Of a stretch of DNA of 64,000 nucleotides, positions 1-8,586 are shown in pieces. This DNA comes from Planctomycetota bacterium (GTDB lineage: Bacteria; Planctomycetota; UBA1135; GCA-002686595). Made by a program: the position numbers and the translations under genes. The stretch covers positions 124,001 to 188,000 of the forward strand of contig NYYZ01000029.1 of NCBI GenBank assembly GCA_002686945.1. Reading direction: 5' to 3'. The stretch's first letter is position 1. Every line of letters begins with the position of its first letter. The notes below the pieces were generated by a model that was not told the DNA's origin, searched no databases, and was given only the letters and a program-made list of their open reading frames with translations.

Positions 1-2035
1 GGCGAACCTGATCGTCCTGATTGCGCCAGAGCAAGGCTTCCTGATAGGTGCCCCGGGCAAAGTCTGTCACATTGCCAGGCGGCACCGTGCTTGCATTGCC
101 GCTCTGAAAATCCTGAAAGGAACGGTAGCGTAGAAGGGGCTGGTCGATCAGATGCCAGCGGCCATAGCCACTGAAGGCCGTCGAGTCTGTGCCCGGGGGA
201 TGCGTGGCGATAAATGTGATCTCCTCGCCCGTGCTGGTTTCAACTTGATCAGTGATCCACTGCCAGTCGCTCTCCACCAGACGCTGGCCATCCCAACCAG
301 GAATGTCGTGCCAGAAGACGAAGAAGACCAGTTCCCCATCCAGGCGCAGCATGCAACGGCGATTTCCCAGCTTGCTCACCAGGAAAATCACCTCGTCGGT
401 CAGGGCCTGACGGCGCTGAAACAAACTGGCCTGGGGATCAAGCCAACCCGCCTGCTGCACCTTGGGCTCCAACATGGGCGCGATGTCAAAGTCCACTCCG
501 GGTCGATCCGCAGCCCTGACCAGTTCGAGGAAGGACTGCCATTGGCGTGGCCCTTCCCCCTGGGGAGTTGCCAGGGTGTCAAGCTGCAGCCCGTACCAAT
601 CCACCACGAATCCTCCCAACCCAGCAGCCCGCGCCAGATCCACAGACAGGCGCGCCACATCCTGGTCCCGGGAGTCATAGAGGCCCACCAGGGGAAGAGC
701 ATCGAGACCATCCACCGTGCTCGCGGCCCCGTCCCTGCGACCGTTGATGCGCACAAAATCGGGATCATGGGTCAAACTCAAGGATGCAGGATCACAGGGT
801 GAAGGATCGCCCCAGGCCCAATTGCCCCAGCGCTGCTTGCTGCCGACGGCATTGCCCTGGGCCATGGGATGGGTGGGATTGCGAAACCAGGGGGCATAGG
901 CAGCCAATTGCAGAGGTCCCGCGCTGCCATCCAAGGCCTCGGGCGCCCCGACCTGGACCTCGTCAATGAACAGGGGCACGGAGAGCGATGAGACCAGGCG
1001 CAGACGCAGATAGACCGCGTCACCGGGAACGGCAGCCCCGAGGGGAGTCTCGATCCAACGCCAGACGCCCCCATCCTTCTTGACAGGACAGAAGAGTTCT
1101 TGAGAGAGCACCTGCTGACCTCCACCGGAACCATGAGCGATCAGCTCCAGGCGCACACACTGGTTCGTATTCGGACTGAGGGGCAAGCTGGGATCGAGGG
1201 GCACACGCAGCCAGGAGCCGAGCACCGGTTGCTCGCCGATCCAGGGACTGCCAGGTGTGCTGCCCAATCCGATGCGCGCGGAAACCTGTCCACCGGGCAG
1301 CAACTCCACATGCCGGCGACCGCGACGGGATGGACTCGAACTCCCAGTGGCTTCGACCGTCGCTCCTGCCAAGACCCAACCTGCGCTGCCCTTCTCGAAG
1401 CTCCCGTCAAGACCGACATGCTGGCCAGGTGCGTGATCTCCCATGGCGAAGCGATCCACATCAAAGGTTCCGGGGCCGGTGACCACCAAATGCAGGACCA
1501 CCTCAGCGGTCTGGGGCCAGACGCGCCCCGCTGCCCCCGGCAGGGGCTCGGCCACCAGGTCCTTCCATGTCCAAGCAGGTGTGCTGCCATCCATACTTGA
1601 ACTGAGACTCAGGGGGGCATCCCCGGACGAATTTCGACGCAACAATTCAAGCTGCACGGAGCCAGACACGGGCGCTCCCCCCGGCGCACGCCGCACAACG
1701 GCTCGGGCAGCGCAACGCTGACCCAGCCAGGCATTCTGGGGGGCGGGCTGCAAACCAGCACTCCCCAGCGGAAGCGACTGTTCGAGCGACACCTGCTGCC
1801 CCGCGGCCACGGTCACGCGCAGGATGCTGCGCCCGGAAGGGGTCATCAGGCTGACGAAGTTCGCCTGGGGGTCGCTGGATTGAACACTCCATCCAAGCAG
1901 TCCCTGATCCAGGTCAGGATTGAGGAGAGTCACCTCTCCACCCGCGCGGATATCACCCAAGGCCACCGGCGAAATCACCGCCAGTGCGAGCGCCAGGGCC
2001 AGGACCAGGCCACTCCGTTGAAACAGATACATCAT
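1..2035 (-). CDS. Secreted GH99/GH71-like glycoside hydrolase, 3' end beyond left edge
   Basis: An uninterrupted reading frame of 678 codons runs from ATG at 2035 to the left edge with no stop, so the C-terminus is missing. Residues 1-28 form a signal peptide (basic start, then a Leu/Ala-rich core). Residues about 29-180 and 200-370 look like two beta-sandwich lectin or CBM4/9-type modules; each opens with an N/D-x-(D/S)-F/L...GW pattern (LLNPDLDQGLLGW and GLDGSFEKGSAGW). From about residue 377 the pattern AYAPWFRNP, followed by PLVGLYDSRD, GFVVDWYG and APMLEPK, resembles family 99/71-like TIM-barrel glycosidases, including endo-alpha-mannanases. The catalytic acid pair of GH99 lies towards the C-terminus and is outside the window, so activity cannot be checked. 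The substrate is unknown; an alpha-linked polysaccharide is a guess. ATG codons at 2035 and 2032 are equivalent start choices. Confidence 0.8.
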   Translation of the reverse strand, partial: MMYLFQRSGLVLALALALAVISPVALGDIRAGGEVTLLNPDLDQGLLGWSVQSSDPQANFVSLMTPSGRSILRVTVAAGQQVSLEQSLPLGSAGLQPAPQNAWLGQRCAARAVVRRAPGGAPVSGSVQLELLRRNSSGDAPLSLSSSMDGSTPAWTWKDLVAEPLPGAAGRVWPQTAEVVLHLVVTGPGTFDVDRFAMGDHAPGQHVGLDGSFEKGSAGWVLAGATVEATGSSSPSRRGRRHVELLPGGQVSARIGLGSTPGSPWIGEQPVLGSWLRVPLDPSLPLSPNTNQCVRLELIAHGSGGGQQVLSQELFCPVKKDGGVWRWIETPLGAAVPGDAVYLRLRLVSSLSVPLFIDEVQVGAPEALDGSAGPLQLAAYAPWFRNPTHPMAQGNAVGSKQRWGNWAWGDPSPCDPASLSLTHDPDFVRINGRRDGAASTVDGLDALPLVGLYDSRDQDVARLSVDLARAAGLGGFVVDWYGLQLDTLATPQGEGPRQWQSFLELVRAADRPGVDFDIAPMLEPKVQQAGWLDPQASLFQRRQALTDEVIFLVSKLGNRRCMLRLDGELVFFVFWHDIPGWDGQRLVESDWQWITDQVETSTGEEITFIATHPPGTDSTAFSGYGRWHLIDQPLLRYRSFQDFQSGNASTVPPGNVTDFARGTYQEALLWRNQDDQVR

Positions 2036-2318
2036 CACCTGTCCCATATCGGGATTCTCAAGCACTTTCCTTGGGGGGCAAGTCTCCAAAGGATGTCGGA
2101 ATTGCTCTGAGGCCCGCATCTGGGAAGCGTAGGAAAGCGCACCCCCTACAAGCCAGCCCCAAGCAGGGGGAGCCCGGAGAGTGACTTCCGACCCTCTGCT
2201 GGACAGTCTCCCTGCTGGCGCTATCTGGACAGGCCTCCCTCGCCATCAGCCCAGGTACCACCCTCCCCTGAGGCAGCAGTTTCCAGCAATTGCTACCAGA
2301 GAGTTCCAGATGCGCGCT
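2036..2318. other. Intergenic region between ridA and the glycoside hydrolase
   Basis: These 283 bases carry no convincing gene. Open frames on either strand are short and have no family-like pattern. The region should hold the promoter or leader of the minus-strand glycoside hydrolase unless that gene is read through from coaD-ridA. Confidence 0.5.
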
Positions 2319-2708
2319 TCAAGCCAGCAAGGCCAGGCAGTCGATCTCCACGAGCGCGCCCTTGGGCAATGCGCTGACCTCAACACAGGCTCGCGAGGGA
2401 GGTGTCAGGCCTTCAAAGGCCCGCGCATAGACCTGATTGACCCTGGCGAAGTCACCCAGGTCCGTCAGATAGACCGTGCAACGCACTGCTTGGGCGAAAC
2501 TCGAACCGGCGGCTTCCAGAACTGCTTGCAGGTTGCGCAAGCACTGTTCCGTCTGGGCCTCCACATCCTCGGAAACCAGCTCTCCTGTTGTGGGGTCCAT
2601 GCCCACCTGACCGGAGCAATGCACTGTCCCCCCTGCCACGATGGCCTGGCTGTAGGGTCCGATAGCCTTGGGTGCCTTGTCCGTGTGAACTGCTTGAGGG
2701 GCGGTCAT
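2319..2708 (-). CDS. ridA: RidA family reactive imine/enamine deaminase
   Basis: This 129-residue protein matches the usual RidA (YjgF/YER057c/UK114) length and pattern: AIGPYSQAI near residue 16, CSGQVGMDP near residue 32, and the C-terminal RACVEVSALPKGALVEI, which contains the conserved Arg that binds the substrate carboxylate. RidA proteins hydrolyse reactive 2-aminoacrylate and related imines released by PLP enzymes and so protect metabolism; they work in the cytoplasm as trimers. The gene lies 18 bases downstream of coaD on the same strand and is probably cotranscribed with it. No unusual feature is seen. The family call is secure; the exact substrate is not. Confidence 0.93.
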   Translation of the reverse strand: MTAPQAVHTDKAPKAIGPYSQAIVAGGTVHCSGQVGMDPTTGELVSEDVEAQTEQCLRNLQAVLEAAGSSFAQAVRCTVYLTDLGDFARVNQVYARAFEGLTPPSRACVEVSALPKGALVEIDCLALLA

Positions 2709-2726
2709 GAGAATTCAATCCAGATA

Positions 2727-3218
2727 CTAGCCCTCGCGCTCCACTGCACTGGCAATCAGAGGCAGAGCTGGCTCGGCAACAAAGGGTCGGATGTCCGCGC
2801 CCATACGCGCGATCTGGCGCACCAGGGTGCTGGAGATGTGGGCCACCAATGGAGAGGGCAGGAGGAACACGGTATCCACCTCGGACCACAGGGCCTGATT
2901 GGTCTGGGCCATCTGGCGCTCATACTCCAGATCCATGGCGGTGCGCACACCGCGCACGATGCTGCAGGCCCCCATCTCCCTGGCGGCGTCCACCAGCAGG
3001 CCAGTGATCGGAGCCACCTGAACGTTGGCGAGGTCTTCCACACAAGCCTCGATCAGCGCCAGGCGCTCTTCGAGATTGAGCAGGTGCTGCTTGGCGTGAT
3101 GCGCGGCCACGCCCACGGTGACCGAATCAAAAATGCGAACGGCACGCTTGAGCACATCGAGGTGCCCCAGGGTGAAGGGGTCAAAGGTGCCTGGAAAGAG
3201 CGCAAGGGAGGCGGTCAT
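2727..3218 (-). CDS. coaD: Phosphopantetheine adenylyltransferase (CoaD)
   Basis: CoaD transfers AMP from ATP to 4'-phosphopantetheine, the penultimate step of coenzyme A synthesis. The frame could begin further upstream, but ATG at 3218 gives a 163-residue protein that starts MTASLALFPGTFDPFTLGH, which fits the family (about 160 residues) with the nucleotide-binding GTFDPxTxGH motif in the expected place. Further hallmarks are RGVRTAMDLEYE near residue 88 and the C-terminal ISSTLVR motif. It is the first gene of a minus-strand group with ridA. The divergent comEC gene starts 227 bases away, so the two promoters must lie in that gap. Confidence 0.95.
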   Translation of the reverse strand: MTASLALFPGTFDPFTLGHLDVLKRAVRIFDSVTVGVAAHHAKQHLLNLEERLALIEACVEDLANVQVAPITGLLVDAAREMGACSIVRGVRTAMDLEYERQMAQTNQALWSEVDTVFLLPSPLVAHISSTLVRQIARMGADIRPFVAEPALPLIASAVEREG

Positions 3219-3445
3219 GGGGACTGAGTGTAGCGAGTTCGGTGGCCGAGGGCTTTGCAGGGACTCCAAGCCGATCTTGAGGCCTCGGAAAGCCCACCGC
3301 CCCTTGGAAGTCCTGCTCAACAAGGTCGCGCCCAAGCGACCTCGGGCCACGGACCACTCGCTTCAGCCCGCGGAAATCAAAGCCTTCGACAGCCGAACTC
3401 CCCAACTGCTCTGACACCCCTGAGGCCGCAGTTCGTTCTTGATTC
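3219..3445. promoter_or_regulatory. Divergent intergenic region, coaD and comEC
   Basis: This 227-base gap separates the divergent starts of coaD and comEC and must contain or lead to both promoters. I could not pick clear -35/-10 boxes by eye, and no gene-like frame is present. Confidence 0.4.
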
Positions 3446-5689
3446 GTGCACTTTCCCGGTGGTCCTCTGCTTTCCGGCTCCCTCCTTCTGGGGCTCTCTG
3501 CCCTGGGGGCAAAGGCACACGCCTTGCTTCTGCCAGGAGTGGGAACCTTCTTGGGCGCGGCCCTGGTCTTCTTGGTCAGCGCCTTGCTCCTGACCTGCAT
3601 GGGCGCAGTCCCCCGTGGAAGCAGAAGCGCAAAGTTCCTGGCGGGTACAAGCCTCGCCCTGGCGGGCCTGATCCTGGGCACAGGGACCGATCCGTCTCAA
3701 GCGCCTCGCTCTTCTCCCGGCAACTTCGAAACAAGCGCTCCCCAGGTGGTGACCAGGTCCCTGATACAGGCCAGTCGGGACCGGGATCTACCTGCGGGCT
3801 GGCTTCCCCCGGGGTGCGCCGTGAGTCTGGTTGGATCGGGAGAAACCCTGCTCCTGGCCCGCTCGATCCCCGCTGGTCAGATCCAACAACTCCAGCGCCT
3901 GGGACCTGAAGATCTACAACTGCTGGCCAAGCCGCCAGCGCGCGTATTGGACGGCTGCTTCGACCGGATAAAGTCCCTGCGAGCGCGCCTCTTGCGGCGC
4001 ATGGACAGACTGCCCTCGAAGGAACTCAGCGCCCTGATGGGAGCCCTGTTGTTGGGTGACCGGCGCAAGCTGAGCTACGAGACCACCGACCTGTTCACCC
4101 GCACCGGGACGCGCCACCTGCTGGCGCTCTCAGGGCTCCACCTGGCGGTGCTCTTCGGCCTCTTGCTCCTGCCCCTGCTGCGTATCTTCATGCGTCGCTT
4201 TCCGGGAACCGCCGGGCGCCTGGGAGCTGGCCTCTGCATGACTCTCGTACTGGCTGTGTTCGTGCCCCTGGCCGGGGGTGCACCTTCCCTCTGGCGCGCA
4301 GCCTGCGCAGCAGGTCTGGGTTTTCTCGCTCCCCTGCGCGGCCGAGCGGGACAGGTCCTGCCGCGCACGGATGGATGCGCCCTGTTGGGTCTGTCCCTGA
4401 CCTGGGAGGTGCTGGTGGATCCAAGCGCGTTGAGTCGACCGGGGGTCCAGTTGACCTATCTGGCGACCTTTGGTCTCTTGACCGCGCGCGGCCTGTACAG
4501 CCCAGGCAAGAGCAACCTCTTGCCCGCAGCCCCCCATGAAAAACTTCCCTTGGCCTGGGCTCTTCTAGATTCCATGCCACGGTTGTTCCGGGCAGGGGTG
4601 CGCGCCTCTCTGGTGGCCAGCGCGATAACCCTGCCAGTGCTTTGGCTGACCTTTGGAGAAGCTGCCCCCATCGGACTGCTCGCCACCCCGCTGGTGACCC
4701 CGATCATCAGCGCCCTGCTGGTGATCGGGAGTCTGTGTGTGGCTGTTCCCAACGGACTGGGTGCGCACCTGGCGGAGTTCCTGCGCCAGGGACTGATCGG
4801 TCTTCTGCAGGCCATCGACCGGCTGCCTTTGACGCCCCTCAACCTGCCCCCCAGACCCGCGCTGCTCGTGATCCTGCTGGGACTCCTCGCCATGCTCGCC
4901 CTGCGCCAGCGGGCAGGCAGCACACGGCCGGCCCTGCTCCTGGCGGGAGTCCTCCTCCTACCCTGGGCAACCCGCGCGCGCAGTCTGCAACTGCAGGTGT
5001 TGGATGTGGGCCACGGCACGGCGGCGGTGTTGGAGGTACCTGGCTTCGGTCTGCTGGTCTTTGACGGTGGATCCCGGGATCGCATCGGAGTGGGACGCGC
5101 CCTGCAGCGAGTCCTCTGGGATCGGGAGGCGGACCGCGTGACCTACCTGACCAGTCACACCGATCGTGACCACACGGGAGCCCTGCCGTGGCTGGCCCGG
5201 CGTTTCGAAGCCAAGCAATGGTGGGGTCTCTTCCCCCCCGATGTGTCCAGAAATGTTCTCCATGGAGCCCACTCGGATCCCGCCGAAGGACGGGTGCTGC
5301 TGCACCAAGGGGCCCACCTAAGGCTCGAATTGCTGCGCGGATCTTCCCTGGGGGGCAACGAGGGTTCGCGCAGCCTGCTTGTGCATGCGGGTGACCGGAC
5401 TCTGATGCTCTGGGGGGATGCGGAAGACGAGGGCGCCCTGGCCACCCTCAGGCACTGCAAGGAGGAATCCGGGCTGGACCTGTTGCTGCTGCCCCACCAC
5501 GGTCGCGCGGGACCGGCCCTGGGGGCAGTCCTCGATCAGCTCCAACCGAGCATGGCCTGGGCCAGTTCCAGCGATCTTGAGTTGCCCTCGCAAGGGACCC
5601 TCATGCAGCGAGGCATCCCCCTCCGCGTGACCACCCAAGGTCCCCTGCTCTGGCCCCCGGCAGAACAGGGCGGAGCCAGGGGTCCCTGA
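3446..5689 (+). CDS. comEC: ComEC/Rec2 family DNA-uptake channel protein
   Basis: ComEC forms the inner-membrane channel through which one DNA strand enters during natural transformation. The 747-residue protein (GTG start at 3446) has hydrophobic N-terminal segments and a Competence domain with the diagnostic ALSGLHLAVLFG near residue 225. Many membrane segments follow to about residue 500. From about residue 514 there is a C-terminal metallo-beta-lactamase-like domain: LDVGHGTAAVLEV, the metal motif SHTDRDHTGA near residue 569, and LLLPHHGR. All three domains are present and the metal ligands look intact, so this should be a functional copy. No Shine-Dalgarno sequence precedes the start, so the exact start is uncertain. 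Confidence 0.92.
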   Translation: MHFPGGPLLSGSLLLGLSALGAKAHALLLPGVGTFLGAALVFLVSALLLTCMGAVPRGSRSAKFLAGTSLALAGLILGTGTDPSQAPRSSPGNFETSAPQVVTRSLIQASRDRDLPAGWLPPGCAVSLVGSGETLLLARSIPAGQIQQLQRLGPEDLQLLAKPPARVLDGCFDRIKSLRARLLRRMDRLPSKELSALMGALLLGDRRKLSYETTDLFTRTGTRHLLALSGLHLAVLFGLLLLPLLRIFMRRFPGTAGRLGAGLCMTLVLAVFVPLAGGAPSLWRAACAAGLGFLAPLRGRAGQVLPRTDGCALLGLSLTWEVLVDPSALSRPGVQLTYLATFGLLTARGLYSPGKSNLLPAAPHEKLPLAWALLDSMPRLFRAGVRASLVASAITLPVLWLTFGEAAPIGLLATPLVTPIISALLVIGSLCVAVPNGLGAHLAEFLRQGLIGLLQAIDRLPLTPLNLPPRPALLVILLGLLAMLALRQRAGSTRPALLLAGVLLLPWATRARSLQLQVLDVGHGTAAVLEVPGFGLLVFDGGSRDRIGVGRALQRVLWDREADRVTYLTSHTDRDHTGALPWLARRFEAKQWWGLFPPDVSRNVLHGAHSDPAEGRVLLHQGAHLRLELLRGSSLGGNEGSRSLLVHAGDRTLMLWGDAEDEGALATLRHCKEESGLDLLLLPHHGRAGPALGAVLDQLQPSMAWASSSDLELPSQGTLMQRGIPLRVTTQGPLLWPPAEQGGARGP

Positions 5690-5736
5690 GCCAAGGGAGT
5701 TGGCGTGGCAAACAGTACGCCGAAAGCCATAGACTC

Positions 5737-6708
5737 TTGCCCGTGAGCCTGCCCGCCCCCCCCGCACCCTTCCAATCAGACCCCGAAAGCCTCCCCCGGA
5801 GTGGCTCGGCAGTCTTGGAGGTTCGCGGTCTGAGCAAACGCTATGGAGATCAGGTCGCCCTGGGAGGCATCGACTTCGAGGTTCAGCAGGGACAGATCTT
5901 TGGCCTGCTGGGACCCAACGGATCGGGAAAGACCACCACGCTGAACTGCGCCCTGGGCCTCCTGCACCCCACATCCGGCTCCGTGAGCATCCTGGGCCAA
6001 CCCTCGCAGCACATCTATGAGACGCGCGGACGGGTGGCGGTGGTCTTCGACAAGCCGGTGCTTCTGCCGAGCCACACCATCAGTCAGAACCTGAAGTACG
6101 GCGCGCGCCTGCGGGGTCAGACGGTCGGGCGCAAGGCCAGTGAAGTGCTCAAGTTGGTTGGGCTTGTGGGCCTGGAGGATCGCAAGGCGGGCCAACTCTC
6201 CCTGGGCCAGATGAGGCGCCTGTCCATTGCCCTGGCCCTCGCTGGAAACCCAGAGCTGCTGGTGCTTGACGAACCTTTGGCGGGCCTCGACCCCATCGGT
6301 GTGCGCGAGATCATGGCCCTGCTGGCGCGCCTGCGGGATGAGGGCCTGACTCTCCTGGTGTCGAGCCACCGGTTGTTTGAAATGGAACGCTTGTTGACCC
6401 ATGCAGGGGTACTGATCCAAGGCAAGCTTGCAGCCATCGGATCCCTGGAAGAACTCCTTGGAGCAGCGGGGCGCATACGGGCGGAGGTGGACGCACCGGA
6501 ACGGGCCCTGGAACTCGCACACCAAAACTCCTGGAAGGTTCTCGCTCAACGGGGACAAGAACTGACCCTCGACTCTGGAGCACCGGCCGAGGAAGTCAAC
6601 CAGGCATTGGTGCAGGCGGGCATCGGAGTCAAACGCCTGACCCCGGCCAGATCCTCTCTCCCGGATCTCTTCGAGCAACTGGTGGATGCCCAGGAGCAAG
6701 AGCAATGA
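5737..6708 (+). CDS. ABC transporter ATP-binding protein
   Basis: This 323-residue protein carries a single ABC ATPase domain with Walker A GPNGSGKTT near residue 60, signature LSLGQMRR near residue 154, and Walker B LLVLDEPLAGLDP near residue 175. A C-terminal stretch of about 90 residues resembles the regulatory tail seen in CcmA/NatA/DrrA-type export ATPases. The start may be TTG at 5737 or GTG at 5743; neither has a strong ribosome binding site. The stop overlaps the ATG of the permease by four bases, so the two subunits are probably translationally coupled. The substrate cannot be told from the sequence. Confidence 0.9.
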   Translation: MPVSLPAPPAPFQSDPESLPRSGSAVLEVRGLSKRYGDQVALGGIDFEVQQGQIFGLLGPNGSGKTTTLNCALGLLHPTSGSVSILGQPSQHIYETRGRVAVVFDKPVLLPSHTISQNLKYGARLRGQTVGRKASEVLKLVGLVGLEDRKAGQLSLGQMRRLSIALALAGNPELLVLDEPLAGLDPIGVREIMALLARLRDEGLTLLVSSHRLFEMERLLTHAGVLIQGKLAAIGSLEELLGAAGRIRAEVDAPERALELAHQNSWKVLAQRGQELTLDSGAPAEEVNQALVQAGIGVKRLTPARSSLPDLFEQLVDAQEQEQ

Positions 6709-7526
6709 GAGGCGCACTCCTGGTCTTCAAGGCCGAGTGGGGCCGGCTGGCCGCCGCCCGGACCTTTCATGCGGTCCTGTTGTTGGTGTGCCTCGCTTCC
6801 CTGGCACGGGCAATCAGCGACGGGATCACCCTTGAAGGCCACGGAATCGAATCCGGCCAGGGCTGGCATTCCCTGGCGGTGGGCTGGCGCACGGGGCTGG
6901 TGCTCTCAACCTTGATCCTGGCCTTCAGCGCGGCTCGCGGTCTGGCGGGTGATGCCCAGGCCTGGATCCTGAGGCTGGCCCTTACGCGCGGCACTTCACG
7001 AGCGGGCATGATCACCGCGCGCTTGATGCTTGGCCTCGGCCAGCTCTTGCTGCTTGTGCTCTGCAGCGGTGCCGGTGCCTGGCTCGGAGGCTGGTTCGCC
7101 GGTGGCTATGGACCCTTTGTCGTGGATGGAGCTGAGTTTGGCGACCGGAGCTTCTTCGCGCCCGAGTTCTGGCGAGTGGGTTTCGGCGTACTCCCTGCCC
7201 TGGCGGCGACCTATGCCTTTGCCCTGTTTGTCTCGGCCTTCTGCCAGAGCGCTGTAACCGCGGTAGCCGCAAGCATGGGCTTGCTGCTCTCCTTTGACCT
7301 CTTCAAGGAACTGCTTGGTGAGGGGAGCCGGTGGTTCTTCCTGGCGCACACACCGACCCTGCTGGATTCATCGGGCTTCACCTACCTGGACAATCTGTGC
7401 GGACTGGCCACAAGCACGGCCCTCTGGGAAGAAGGTTATTGGCGAGCGGGCATGGTCAGTTCCCTGGCCAGCGTGCTGATTTTCACAATTCTGGCAATTG
7501 TGGTGCTACGGCGCAGAGCCCTGTAG
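6705..7526 (+). CDS. ABC transporter permease subunit
   Basis: This 273-residue protein has about six hydrophobic segments, a long stretch around residues 130-150 that is probably extracytoplasmic, and a short basic C-terminus (VVLRRRAL). It resembles ABC-2/NosY-type permeases of exporters partnered by DrrA-like ATPases. The ATG lies inside the stop of the upstream ATPase (ATGA at 6705-6708), which supports a two-gene ABC exporter. No substrate-binding protein is nearby, which also favours export. The assignment rests on hydropathy and context rather than on a strong motif. Confidence 0.78.
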   Translation: MRGALLVFKAEWGRLAAARTFHAVLLLVCLASLARAISDGITLEGHGIESGQGWHSLAVGWRTGLVLSTLILAFSAARGLAGDAQAWILRLALTRGTSRAGMITARLMLGLGQLLLLVLCSGAGAWLGGWFAGGYGPFVVDGAEFGDRSFFAPEFWRVGFGVLPALAATYAFALFVSAFCQSAVTAVAASMGLLLSFDLFKELLGEGSRWFFLAHTPTLLDSSGFTYLDNLCGLATSTALWEEGYWRAGMVSSLASVLIFTILAIVVLRRRAL

Positions 7527-7662
7527 CCCAGCGCTCTGACGGAGCTGAAAGAGGACCAATCGCAAGAAACCGGAACGCAGCTTCCATCAACGATTCTGGA
7601 AATCTGGGTCCCCGCACGCCACACTGATTGGACTCCCGAACTGGCGCCCCCCCGCTGGCAAC

Positions 7663-8586
7663 ATGCAATCCCCTGGCCTATTCCGCGCAGCCCTTCTAGG
7701 ACTGGCACTGCTCCCGCAGTCGGCCTGCACATCGGTTCCTTCCCGCCCGATACCAGACGCTCTTCCCGAAGTCCTGACCTGGACCCAAGCCCACCAGGGC
7801 AACGCGGTATTCTTCGGTTTGGACGTTCGCGAAAACGACAGCGACTCCCTGGAAGATCTCTTCTTTGCACCTGGCGTACGCGTGGTCCGGGTAGTAGACG
7901 AATCCCCTGCTGCTCAAGTGGGTCTCAAGGTCGGCGATGTCGTGCTGCAACTCGCTGGGGAAGAGGTCAACGACCCCGCTAGTTTCAAAGCCCTGCTGGC
8001 CCAACAGACTCCCGAGTCGATCCTGCAACTGCAAGTACAACGGGGTGACGCGATCTTTGAACTCGAAGCCCGGGTTCGCGAAGCCGCCATGACCCCCTCC
8101 CCGGCAACCCTGGTGGCGGTGGCAGAACCCGCGCGCACCCTAGCCCGCTGGATGCGCGGGGGCGGGGGCGTAGTCTTGTTGGCGAGTCATCCGAAAGGTC
8201 CCCTGGCCACAAACGGCATTCCCGATGGCGCCATCATCACCCATCTGAACGGGACACCCATGCGAAGCGAACGCGCTCTTGTGCGCTATGTGCTGGCCCG
8301 GGAACCGGGAGAGTCGGTGACTTTTCGCTGGCATCGAGCCTCATCTGATTCCCAGCAGACCAACATAGAGCTCTTTGCCCCTGGCAATCGCTTGCTGGAA
8401 GCAGCCCTGCCCATTGTGATTGGCTACCGCGGCTCGGCGGACGGGGAGAGCAGCACCTTCTACGTGGGAGACTTCTGGCTGATCTGGCTCTTCAAGTATC
8501 AACGGGAGGGACGCGAGCACCACTACTCCCTCCTGCGCTTCATCACCTGGTCCACCGGTGAGGGTCTTTTGGGAAGCCAACCATGA
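7663..8586 (+). CDS. Secreted PDZ-domain protein (two PDZ modules)
   Basis: This 307-residue protein begins with a short signal peptide ending ALLPQSACTS. The Cys suggests a lipoprotein, although the lipobox is imperfect. A PDZ module spans about residues 65-140 (VVDESPAAQVGLKVGDVVLQL), and a second, weaker one about 165-230 (NGIPDGAIITHLNG). No protease domain is present: there is no His/Asp/Ser triad as in DegP/HtrA and no HExxH as in RseP. It is therefore likely a binding or scaffold protein in the periplasm. Its stop overlaps the ATG of the following VCBS-repeat protein (8583-8586), so its function is presumably tied to those two secreted proteins. Confidence 0.8.
   Translation: MQSPGLFRAALLGLALLPQSACTSVPSRPIPDALPEVLTWTQAHQGNAVFFGLDVRENDSDSLEDLFFAPGVRVVRVVDESPAAQVGLKVGDVVLQLAGEEVNDPASFKALLAQQTPESILQLQVQRGDAIFELEARVREAAMTPSPATLVAVAEPARTLARWMRGGGGVVLLASHPKGPLATNGIPDGAIITHLNGTPMRSERALVRYVLAREPGESVTFRWHRASSDSQQTNIELFAPGNRLLEAALPIVIGYRGSADGESSTFYVGDFWLIWLFKYQREGREHHYSLLRFITWSTGEGLLGSQP

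Noticed and set aside
2181-3227. 348-codon plus-strand frame over coaD and ridA
   Set aside because: Antisense to two clear genes; it is open only because of GC-rich codon use and has no family pattern.
5776-6717. 313-codon minus-strand frame over the ABC ATPase gene
   Set aside because: Complete antisense overlap with an ATPase carrying all ABC motifs.
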